Shown in pieces: positions 32,194 through 42,704 of a stretch of 64,000 bases of DNA. The notes beneath the pieces are model-generated. The model worked only from the letters and a program-made list of their open reading frames with translations. It was not told the DNA's origin and made no database searches. Source of the DNA: Trema orientale. Lineage: Eukaryota > Streptophyta > Magnoliopsida > Rosales > Cannabaceae. The stretch is from the NCBI GenBank assembly GCA_002914845.1, contig JXTC01000146.1:442002-506001 (forward strand), given 5' to 3'. Position numbers and translations under genes: made by a program. Numbering within the stretch: position 1 is the first letter of the stretch; every line of letters starts with the position of its first letter.

Positions 32194-34713
32194 GGGTTCT
32201 GGAAAAACAGCACCAAAAATCCCTGAATATGAGGTTGGTAAGGTTGAGAATAATAAACAAGCTTCCCTGTACCCTTCTGCTTCTGCCGAAGGTAATTGCT
32301 TTTATCTATCAATTTCTCAACTCCCATAGATATTTTTATTTGTTCATCATGCACGTTTTTGTTTTCTTTCGCGTTCTAGTTTCCCAGTGCTTGGTTTTCT
32401 TCTGAATTGTAGATTTGAGATGTTTAGACATGGAAAAGGAGAAGCAAGATGCAACATCTCCTAGAGGAGTTTTAGATGCTTGTGCAAGAGACTCTGGAAG
32501 TAACAAATTTTCTCGTGAAAACAGCAAATTGAAGTGTTCAATTTCAAGAGGACTTTTCTATTGGAGTAAACTTTTCAAGTTATGGAATAAAAGGTCCATT
32601 AAGCGCTTAGCCTCCTTTCCTCCTGTTAGTATACCAAAGGCACCAAAAAGAAAGAGCAGAAGTGCAAGAGAGAATCCACTGTTTTGTACCTTATACGACT
32701 TCAAGACTTCATTGGTCAACTTTACCTTCTCTGAACTACAAGTTGCGACCAACAACTTTAGTCCTGGTATGTTACTTGCTCCAGAAACATATATCTGGTA
32801 TCACAACCACTCTCTTTGTTCCAAAATCATACCGAATGTATCGTAATTTTGAAACCGCAACTTGAATACTTGTAGAATAATGCTTCTGAAGAAAATATTA
32901 CCATTATGAATTTATGATATTTGTACATTGTTATGTTGATGTTGATCTGTATTTCTTTAGAAAATCTGATTGGAAGGGGTGGCTATGCCGATGTTTACAA
33001 GGGTTGCCTAAACGATGGACAGCTGATAGCAGTAAAGCGGATGACTAAAGGAACAGCAGATGAGAAAACATCGGGTTTCCTATCTGAACTTGGCATCATA
33101 GCTCATGTAAATCACCCTAACACCGCTAAGGTGATTGGTAGTTGCATCGAAGAAGGAATGCATCTTGTTTTCCAATTATCTCCACTTGGGAGTTTGGGGT
33201 CCTACCTCCATGGTTTGTTCATAAAAGTCCTGTTCTTGTTTTTGCAAATGTTCTTTCAGTAAAAGGTTTTATCCGGTAAAATTTCGAATTGTTTTGCCAG
33301 GTTCAAAGGACAATGTTCTTGGCTGGAAAGAAAGGTATAAAATTGCTTTGGGAACAGCAGATGGTCTTCTGTATCTTCATGAGAGTTGTCTGAAACGAAT
33401 TATTCACAGAGACATCAAGGCTGATAATATTCTGCTTACAGAGGATTTCGAACCTCAGGTACTCTTCAAATTTCGCAGCGAGTAACAACTGAACATGATT
33501 GTCATCTATAACTGTTTCTCTTCCATTAGAATAGCAATTCCGATGACCAGTACCTAACTTTTGTACACATGAAATCTGTCATTGATTATTTTTCTTTTTC
33601 AAAAAATATTATTCTCCCTCCCACCTCTTTCCCTTTCTTAGGTGTACTCACTAACTGGTCTAGTCAAATTTTGTAATCCAGATTTGTGATTTTGGGCTTG
33701 CGAAATGGCTACCCCAACAATGCTCTCACCACAGTGTCTCTAAATTCGAGGGGACATTCGGGTCTGTGAGTTAAACCTTTATATTTCATAAGTCATGAAG
33801 TTATTTTTAACATTTTCATTTGTTTTCTTACGCCTCGAAAAAAAAAAAATCCAGGTACTTTGCTCCTGAATATTTCATGCATGGAATAGTAGACGAGAAA
33901 ACTGATGTTTATTCGTTTGGGGTTCTGCTCTTGGAGCTTATAACTGGGCGTCCGGCCTTGGATCATCTTCAGAAAAGCCTTGTTATTTGGGTAAATTTGC
34001 TCTTCTTGCATACTTTGTATGTTACCAAGACATCACAGTCAGATATACTTTTTCACTTCATTCTTGTTGCCTCTCTTGTAGGCAAAGCCTTTTCTTGATA
34101 CAAGTGATGCTAAGGAGCTTGTTGATCCTTCTCTTGGTGACAACTATGTCCCAGAAGAGATGGATCGGATGATTTTGACTGCCTCTTTATGCATTGAGCA
34201 TTCTCCACTCCTACGACCTCGAATGAGCCAGGCAAGTACAGAAATTATATGGAAGTATATTTCTTCTAATGCAATCACAGTTACCTTTGGCTAATGGGAC
34301 CAAAAGAAAGAAAGGAGAGAGAGATATTTGAATGTATGAACTCTGCTTTCACAGAAATGACTGCTTTGAATTTCACATATTTGCTGCGGCAAAAAATGCT
34401 TACTTATATTATCTTCAATAAAATTACATTAAAATGCTTTAGTACAAATAAATGAAGAGAACTTCTTTGGATCATAGGATATTACTTCTTCTGTTATTAG
34501 AGGACATGTACTGATAGATTCATATTCTTTTCTTGGTGACAGGTTATAGTACTGCTTAGAGGTGATGAGTATGTTGCTCAATCTGAGAAAGAATGTAAAA
34601 AAGTATCCCTCAAAAGAACATACTCAGAAGAGCTATTGGATGCACAAGAATACAACTCAACAAAGTACCTAAGTGATCTAAACAAACACCAACAGGTTGC
34701 TTTCGGTTCTTGA
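31110..34713 (+). CDS. RLCK-VI_A receptor-like cytoplasmic kinase (RBK-like)
   Basis: Exons: 31110-31147, 32185-32291, 32413-32766, 32961-33212, 33301-33458, 33682-33761, 33855-33990, 34082-34231, 34543-34713. Joined they give 481 residues. The usual family start is the ATG at 32430 (Met55, [14 protein letters not shown]), but the two upstream exons are open, join in frame through good splice sites and add 54 residues. There is no signal peptide or membrane helix. Kinase domain about 166-440: [11 protein letters not shown] at 171-181 (the third glycine is Ala, normal for this family), K192, HRD 286-288, DFG 306-308, APE 333-335. The segment [20 protein letters not shown] and the tail [18 protein letters not shown] are hallmarks of clade VI_A, which includes the ROP-GTPase-binding kinases RBK1/RBK2. 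Likely cytosolic or peripheral membrane Ser/Thr kinase acting with ROP GTPases. The intron after 34231 starts with GC. Confidence 0.9.
31590..31611 (+). promoter_or_regulatory. G-quadruplex motif in RLCK intron 1
   Basis: GGGAGGGGGGTTTTGGGTGG and following GG: four runs of three or more G with loops of 1-4 bases on the sense strand, in the 1037-base first intron. It fits the standard quadruplex pattern. Function unknown. Confidence 0.5.
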
Positions 34714-35465
34714 AGCCAAAATATAAAAAATTTCGCTCGGTCGTAGGGGCCAGGGGATGTTTGGAAGTCCTATGGAAATTTGGTCATTGAATATTGTTTT
34801 CCATGGCAATTGAAAAGCACTTGTTCATCCTCTAAGCTGCTTAGATGCAGTGAAAGTTAAAAACCAGGATGAACTTTTTTTCGAGTTCCATGTAAAACAT
34901 TGTAGGAGTGACTTTCGAGTTCCGTGCACTTGTTCTTCCATTTTTGTGTGTATAAGGTTTTGCTTCACTATGTATTTTAATTAATTTTACTCATTACAAT
35001 GAAATATAAGAAAAGCAAGCCTTACAAATTTGTAGCTAGCAAAGGGTGTAAAGGGGTGTGGAAAAATGTGCAGTTGGTGAAACATTTGCACTTAAATTTC
35101 ATGGTTGTCATTTTGTTCCTATGATTTCTTCTGAATTTGATGAGGCTAGACAGGCTTAGATGTTACGCTAATGTTTATTGGTTTGTCAGGTAAATAACGT
35201 CAATTTCCGAGAGGAACATCCGAAAACTAGTAACATTTGAATTTTGAGAGACATTAAAATGTGAGGCTATTCCTCCCTTAAAAAAAATAAAATAAAAAAA
35301 ATTCGGGGATTAAAATTTTTTTAAACCAAAAGGCTAATCTATTCGAAGTCTTTGTTAAATTACCTTTTTTTTTAAAAAAAAAAAAAAAAGACCCATGTTA
35401 TTTTAGATTAAACTCAAACAAGATTCATTTTTGTTACTTATCTTTAGTTTTAGTAATTGTCGTTT
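34714..35465. other. 3' region of the RLCK gene up to the retrotransposon
   Basis: Presumed 3' untranslated region followed by AT-rich spacer with A runs (35280-35300, 35372-35390). No gene. The last bases (TAATTGTCGTTTGTAAG) are the left half of the repeat in which the retrotransposon inserted. Confidence 0.5.
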
Positions 35466-35470
35466 GTAAG
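35466..35470. repeat. Target-site duplication GTAAG, left
   Basis: Five bases before the TG of the left LTR, repeated at 45057-45061 after the CA of the right LTR. Confidence 0.85.
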
Positions 35471-37854
35471 TGTCACGACCCAAACCCTGGGCCAGTGGCA
35501 GAAGAGGAATTTCACAAGTGGAAATTCATAATTTGTTTTAGAAAATTTTAGAAACTTCAATTTTTTAGAAAAATGACAGCTAGTTGAAAAACGACAGCTT
35601 CTGTAAAAGTTTATAAAAATAGTTCAAATCGTAAATTCCCACAGTTTGTGATCATCACTGGACATAGACTGTTGATAATAGTAATAAAATATACATATGC
35701 ATTACTACTGTCATCACAAGTAGGCATAATAGATAATACAGGCTAAATCCAAAGTATGAGCCTTAAATGTTATTACAAATCCAAAGCGAGTACTAAGTAG
35801 TTACCAACTACTAAACTAGTAATATTCTTCTAGTCCTAGTCACTCCACTCCAGAGTTGTCCAAGTCACACTGTACACCACCTGAGAGGGGAAAGATAAGG
35901 GGGTGAGCATTCACATGTTCAGTAGGAATTCAATTACCTTTTTAGTATAAATGCAACTTTTGAAGCCTGCATGGTTAGTACTTTTCCAAAATCCAGTTAT
36001 AAAACAAGTTTGCAAATGATCAAGAGTAATCACATATTCAAATTCAAAATCAAAACCAAAGTCACCATATCGTACATATCATAAATCAACCAAGTACAAG
36101 TGTGAGCTCTCGTCCTCTCATCATGGTTCTGTAATACCTCTTGAATAGAGGTACCCAGCATCCTAACACTACCCGGAAGTGTGTCAGCAAATCCTGCGCA
36201 GGGGCCTAGGTCTCTCACCTTGTGCTGCAGCAACTCGCCAGCGATCTAAATACCATGATGCTAAAATGGAACTCAAGTGTGTGATCCTATGGTAGATACA
36301 ACATTTCACAGAATATGTAATAACCACGCATCAAGTATACCAAGAAATCATGCTTTAAAACTCATTTAGTATTATTCTGGGATTTAAAGAAAATTGGGCA
36401 GCATAACGGTTGTATTTTCCCAAAACTAAAATTTTAAACCCGGATAAAATCATATAAACCAATCCCAGAATAATCCAATATATTCAGCAGTTCATAAAAT
36501 ATCCAATCAAATCATTTAATCTATGAAATTCGACAATTTCAAGAAATAGGTCATAATGCACATTTTAAGTCAAAATAAGTTTAAAACTTGGTAATTGAAC
36601 CCCTACCTCACCTGGATAGTTAGACTACGCTATCGGCGCCCGTAGATTCTCCCGTTGGTCACCCAGTCGCTCGAAAAGTCGTTTCGGGATCCCGTGAGCT
36701 CGCTTTGAGGGGATGACTTTCCAAATGAAGCCTCAAATTGCAAAATAGAGATCACCACTAAATTCAGAGCACTCAAAAATATTGGGTTAGACACATAATT
36801 CGATTAATTTGGGCTACGGGCCCGTGGCACGCAAATCAAGGCGAAATCCCGAGCCTCGTGTCTCGGATTTCGTGCTAACTCAAAACTTATTGATGTTTTA
36901 TATCAAAACTCGTCTCTTGACCTTACTTAGTCCAATTCCGAAGTCTAATTTCAATTTCGAGGCCTCTAGCTCAAATTTGGGCTTAATTAGAAACTAATTA
37001 GAAAAGTTACAAAAATACCAATTTCTGAAAATATTTAGATAAATGCCACAAATTTCAGATAAGTTTTTCTCTCAATCCTTACATCCAATTTCCACAAATC
37101 TACCACCGATTCTCCTATCTTAAATCACATTTTTATCCCCCAAAGTTTCATGTACAATGAATTAACATAGTAAAAATAATTGTACAAATGCCACTTTTCG
37201 TGACGAAAATGACGTAAAAATTTTTAGGAGCTCACCGGAGCTTCTTGGCCAGAAATTTGTGGCAATGAGGGGCTGGGCTAGACTCAAAGGAGCTTGGGCT
37301 TCCTTTTCACGGTGATGGGTGGCGGCTATGGACGGCGGAAGGCCGGAATTCACTGCGTTTGGCCCCGGGTTGGGCGCGACTTCGCGCCTTTGTTTCTCGC
37401 GCTTGGCTGCGCGATGGTGGCCGGAAATGGGCGGTGTCTGGTCACCGGTCAGCTAAGAAGAGACTCTGGCTAGAGTTGGGTGGTGGGTCGACGCCGGTGG
37501 CCGAATTTTGTGCCGCATAAGGGAGAAGGTCGAAAGGAAGAAGAAGAAGAAGAAAAGAAGAAGGAGAACGTGAGAGGAAGAGGGAGATTAGGGATTTTGG
37601 GGTATTTGGGGGAATTGTGACATGTGTCACTTATGGGCTGGTGATCTAACTTCTCAAAATCACATTTTAACCCCAAGTTTCGAATTTTATCTTCATTTAA
37701 GTCCTCAAAATCTGATTTTGACCCCAACTTCAAATATTTCTATCACTTTAGCCCAAATCTGAATTTAATTCAATTTTCATCTCTTTTATTTATTTATTTT
37801 TTTTCAATTTTGTGAAAAGACCAAAATACCCTTATAAAAATCAAGGTTTTTATA
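35471..37854 (-). repeat. 3' LTR of the gypsy element
   Basis: Begins TGTCACGACCCAAACC and ends GGTTTTTATA, where the other LTR ends GGTTTTTACA, so the terminal CA has become TA. About 2.38 kb. A GC-rich part (37310-37520) and GAAGAAGAAG run are shared with the other LTR. Open frames inside it are not genes. Confidence 0.93.
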
Positions 37855-37869
37855 TCCTCCCCTCCTTAA
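37855..37869 (-). promoter_or_regulatory. Polypurine tract of the gypsy element
   Basis: On the minus strand it reads TTAAGGAGGGGAGGA directly next to the 3' LTR, the expected place and composition for the plus-strand primer of reverse transcription. Confidence 0.8.
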
Positions 37870-37919
37870 GGGAATTTCGTCCCGAAATTCAGAGTACAAA
37901 GTATGAATCAAAGTACAAC

Positions 37920-39300
37920 CTCAAGTTGAAAGTTAAACAAATGAGGATACTTTTCATACATCTCGGTCTCAAGTTCCCAAGTAGCTTCTTCTTCCTTGTG
38001 GTGTTCCTAAAGAACCTTGACAAGTGGAATCTCTCTATTACGAAACACCTTAAGTTCTATTCCCAGTATTCTAACAGGTTGCTCCTCATAAGTCACATTC
38101 TCTTGGATAGGCATTTCCATGTACTGGATAACATGAGATGGGTCAGGTATATACTTCCTGAGCATTGAAACATAAAATACATTGTGTACTCGACCCAATT
38201 GTGGTGGTAGATCCAGACGATAAGCAACAAGCCCAATTCGATCAGTAATCTCGAATGGTCCAATGTACCTTGGAGCTAGCTTCCCTTTAATTCCAAATCT
38301 CGCAACTCTACGCATTGGCGAGACTTTCAAGAATACCCTGTCACCAATATCAAATTCTACCTCGCGTCTTGTGAGATTTGTATAGCTATTCTGGCGACTC
38401 CGAATAACCTTAAGTTTCTCTCTAATCTGGTTAACCTTCTCAGTTGTCTCTTGCACTAGCTCTGGCCCAAGAGTAACACGCTCCTCTACATCAGCCCAAC
38501 ATAAGGGTGATCTGCATGGTCTCCCATATAGTACCTCATATGGAGCCATGCCAAGACTGGTTTAGTAGCTGTTGTTGTAAGCAAACTCCACCAATGACAG
38601 GTGATCATCCCAGCTTCCACTAAAATTCAGTATACATGAGCGAAGCATGTCCTCTAGAATCTGTATAGTTCTCTCAGATTGGCCATCTATCTGAGGATGA
38701 TGAGCTGTACTGAGTTTCAGTTCTGTTCTCATAGCTTTTTGCAAAGCTCTCCAAAACTTTGATGTAAACCTTGGATCTTTATCAGAAACTATACTTGATG
38801 GTACCCCATGTAAGCAAATAATGTTGTCCACATAAAGATGACTCAGTTGTGTGAGTGAAAAATTAATCCTGATCGGTATGAAATGGGCGGTCTTTGTCAT
38901 CCGATCAACTATCACCCAAACAGCGTCATTCTTTCTTCGAGTTCTTGGTAGACCTGTTACAAAATCTATGGTGATTTTATCCCATTTCCACTCCGGGATA
39001 GGTAAAGGCTGAAGTAGTCCAGCTGGCCTCTGGTGTTCTACCTTGACTTGCTGATAAGTCAAACACTTAGCCACAAAAGTAGCTACATCTCGTTTCATAC
39101 CTTTCCACCAGTACTGCCTCTTTAGATCATGGTACATCTTAGTGCTACTAGGATGTACTGCAAATTTGGACTTATGAGCCTCAGTTAGAATAGTCTCTCT
39201 AAGATGAGGGTCATTGGCTACAGCTAATCTTCCATTAAAAAGCACAAACCCTTCTGTATTGGTACTCCAACCATCTAACTGCTCACTATTCTGAAGTTGA
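37920..39300 (-). pseudogene. pol of the gypsy element: integrase and chromodomain
   Basis: The zinc-binding part at about 39080-39190 has both histidines, but the second cysteine of the usual CxxC is tyrosine (CLTY). The catalytic core shows IDFVTGLP, DKDPRFTSKFW and a glutamate in DGQSERTIQILEDML (D,D,E). A TAA follows YNNSY near 38555. The frame resumes with MAPYEVLYGRP and the C-terminal GPFEITDRIG part. A TAG near 38004 precedes a chromodomain-like EEEATWELE segment. Confidence 0.82.
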
Positions 39301-39489
39301 TTCCAGATTGCTCTCAGTTCTTAATCTTGCCACTGACTTTGTTGTGCTATCTGGAGGAGTGATGGCGTAGCCACAATGTTGCTGATACAAGCAGTTTTCC
39401 CATTTTCCCTATACTCCAAGTTATAGTCACCTATGGTAATCGAATTCTTCCAGTCTTCTAGTATCAAGGACGCAAGCATGTTATGAGAC

Positions 39490-40058
39490 TTTCTGCTCAA
39501 AGCATCAGCTACAACATTGGCCTTTCCAGGATAGTACTAAAGTTCGAAGTCATAGTCTTCTATATACTCAACCCATCTTTTTTGTCTCAAGTTCAAGTCT
39601 CGTTGAGTAAACAGGTACTTCAGACTCTTATGATCAGAATAAATTTCAAACTTTACACCATACAGACAGCATCTCCAAATCTTAAGAGCAAAAATCATAG
39701 CTGCTAACTCCAAGTCATGAGTGGGATAGTTCTTCTTATGTGACTTTAACTGGCGGGAAGTATAAGCTACTACCTTGCCATTCTGCATTAAAACACATCC
39801 CAATCCTGAACTAGAAGCATCAGTGTACACAACGTAGGGTTTATTACTGTTAAGAACAGTAAGAATAGGTGCAGTTGTTAATCTCCTCTTCAATTCCATG
39901 AAAGCTGCTTCACAATCATCATTCCAAACAAACTTGACATTCTTTCTCGTCAACTTTGTCAAAGGCATTGCGATTCTCGAGAAATTCTCAATAAAACAGC
40001 GGTAATAACCCGCTAGACCAAGAAAACTTCTTATCTCGGTTACACTTTTCGGTCTCTC
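39490..40058 (-). pseudogene. pol of the gypsy element: connection and RNase H
   Basis: Continuation after the stop at 40058, with [15 protein letters not shown] (RNase H, first aspartate), [14 protein letters not shown] (catalytic glutamate) and [10 protein letters not shown] (third aspartate). It is ended by a TAG near 39537 after EDYDFEL, followed by PGKANVVADALSRK in the same frame. Cleaves the RNA of RNA-DNA hybrids in the element's replication. Confidence 0.82.
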
Positions 40059-41360
40059 TCATTCTAGAACAGATTCTATCTTGGAAGGGTCAACTGAAAT
40101 TCCTTCATGAGATATAACATGCCCCAAGAATTTCACTTCCATCATCCAGAAGTGACACTTGGATCTCTTGGCATAAAGTTGATGGTCTCTTAAGGTCTGA
40201 AGCACAATTCTCAAGTGCTTAGCATGTTCTTCTCGAGTTTTAGAATAGATCAAGATGTCATCGATGAAGACAACTACAAATTTATCTAAATAAGGCCTGA
40301 ATATTCTGTTCATAAGGTCCATGAATGCTGCTGGAATATTAGTCAGACCAAACGGCATAACTAGGAACTCAAAGTGACCATAATGAGTTCTGAATGCAGT
40401 TTTCGGTATCTCTTCCTCTCGAATCTTTAAGTGATGATAACCAAATCTAAGATCAATCTTGGAAAAAAATTTAGATCCACCAAGTTGATCAAACAGTTCA
40501 TCGATCCTTGGTAAAGGATATTTGTTCTTCACTGTTAGCTGATTCAGTCTTTTGTAATCCACACAGAGCCGAAACGTTCCATCAGCTTTCTTGGAAAATA
40601 GGACAAAAGCACCCCATGGAGAGGTACTACTCCTAATGAATCCTTTTGATAAAAAATCATCTAGCTGACTTCTCAACTCAGTCCTTTTTGCTGGAGCCAT
40701 GTGATAGGCTGGAATAGAAACTGGCTGAGCTCCAAGAATCAAATCAATGTAGAACTCGATCTCCCTATCAGGTGGTAGCCCCGGTAAATCCTCGGAAAAA
40801 ATATCTGAAAATTCACTAACCACTGATATCCAAGAGTACTGATCGGCAGTTCCAATCTCACCATCGATGGCAAATAAATTCCCATAGCACTCTAGTTTCT
40901 TCCTTCCACCTATACAAGCTTTCAGAATAGGACTCGGTTTCAAAAGATTCAAATGAGCTTGATAAATAATAGGATACCCATCCTTTGGAAAAAGAGTCAC
41001 TCTCTTATTAAAACAGTCAACGGTCGCTCGGTATTTGGAAAACCAATCCATGCTGAGAATCACATCAAATTGTTGCAAAGACAATACTACCAAATCTGCT
41101 AGTAGCTTCCTACCATCAATTACAACAAGACAACTATGACAAATAGTAGAAACATTGGTAACTCCACCCATGAGTGTTCCCAAAGTCAACACATGATCCA
41201 ACACAGAACATTCCAATCTCAACATTTGTGCAAACAACATAGAGATAAAGGAATGAGAAGCACCAGTATCAAATAAGACATGAGCCCAAGAGTGGGAAAT
41301 GAGAATCATATCATCAATAACACCTCTGCTAGTGTGGTCATGAGCTTCATCTACCTCCAC
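40059..41360 (-). pseudogene. pol of the gypsy element: protease and reverse transcriptase
   Basis: The 433-codon open frame holds the aspartic protease site DTGASHSF at about residues 32-39 and the reverse transcriptase with [20 protein letters not shown], then [10 protein letters not shown] with the catalytic aspartates. It ends with a TGA just after IESVLE, at a place where the family has a tryptophan, so the thumb and RNase H parts are cut off. Intact residues suggest the enzyme was active until recently. Confidence 0.85.
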
Positions 41361-41699
41361 AACTGCATAAGCTTGACTAGAAGCTTTGCCTTTTTCTTTA
41401 TTTCCTCTTCCTTGACCTGGGTGACTACTACTAGTTCCTAGACTGGTACTGGTATATCCACGTCTTCTTTGGTTCCCAGAACTTTGTGGAGTCTGGAAAT
41501 TTTGAGTATAGCCCTGGTTATAGCCCGAACCTTATAGCCTATACTGATGTTGGTACTGAGAACCATAAGGCTGCTGGTAAAGAGTGGAAGGGAATGCCTG
41601 AGACTGGGTCTGAGATTGCACACATCTGATTGTCCTGAAAAGGAACTGAGGCACTTTGACTTCCCTGTGATCCTCCCTGAGACAATGGAGATTCTTATT

Positions 41700-42572
41700 G
41701 GCGGTAGGGGTAAGTCTTCTTTTGGTGGCCTTGCTGTCCACAATTGAAGCATCCGTAAGGTTCATAGCGATTTTTTCCTAAAGAGCCATTACTGTTGCTA
41801 CTTCCACTGTTTTGAGAATTCTGCCCTTGCCATTTCCTTGGTTATTTTTATTCATCTTTCTCCCATTGCCCTTGTTTCTTGCATGATCCCTTGTTGTTGA
41901 CCGATCATCAAAAAAAGCCTCAGCTTTTTGGGCTGCAGCAACTAAGTCAACAAGATTGCTGAAGGGTTGGGTCACAATCTTCTCTAAGATGGCTGGTCTC
42001 AAAGCCTCCATGAACTTGACAATCTGGAGGGTAGGATCTGTTCCAGGTGCATAGGCATACTGTGCTAACTCCATAAACTGCACGTAATACTCATTCACTG
42101 TTATGTCACCCTACTTGAGCCGTTCATATTCTCTAACCATATCAGCTTTATGACTAGCATTAGCATACTGGTCTCTGAACAGTCCTTCAAAAGTATCCCA
42201 AGTCATGTCAGTCACATCCTGAGTCAACTTGACAGTCTCCTACCAATTTATAGCTCCGTCAATCAGCTTATAAGTACCAAAGGTTACTTGGAACTCAGCT
42301 GGTATTCCAATAGTAGTAAAAGTCCTCTTGATGTCTCTAAGCCATCTCTCAGCCAAGGTGGGATCAAGTCTCCCATCAAACGATGGCGGATTGAGCTTCA
42401 TGAAGTCCTTGAAAAAATTAGCTTGATGGGTCTCAGGGTTTCGCTCTATCCTTAGACCCGGTAATGCTATTAAAGCATCATACAAATTTGCCAGAGGGTC
42501 AGGGATTTGTTGTTGTGGTGGAGGAGTTTCAGCCCTAGGCTCTTGCCTCGGTATTCTTCTCTTTGGAGGCAT
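41700..42572 (-). pseudogene. gag of the gypsy element
   Basis: Starts MPPKRRIP at 42572. The capsid part is split by two stops, one after ..GAINW (TAG near 42240, where a tryptophan codon is expected) and one after ..YERLK (TAG near 42115, where a glutamine is usual). It continues NEYYVQFMELAQYAY to about 41780, after which the frame shifts. The zinc knuckle near 41710-41755 reads CFNCGQQGHQKKTY, so its last cysteine is now tyrosine. Role in the living element: coat protein and RNA packaging. Confidence 0.8.
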
Positions 42573-42679
42573 TATAGTTCTGTATTAATATGCCAAAATA
42601 TTAGTGAGATAGTGATGCAAGTACTTTTGAAAAGATGTCACAATCTAGTCTAATGGTGTCACATCCGTGGTAATTAAAC

Positions 42680-42697
42680 CTCTGCTCTGATACCAAA
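42680..42697 (-). promoter_or_regulatory. Primer-binding site for initiator tRNA-Met
   Basis: On the minus strand it contains TTGGTATCAGAGCAGAGG, complementary to the 3' end of plant initiator tRNA-Met, a few bases inside the 5' LTR. Confidence 0.85.
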
Positions 42698-42704
42698 AAT
42701 TTTC

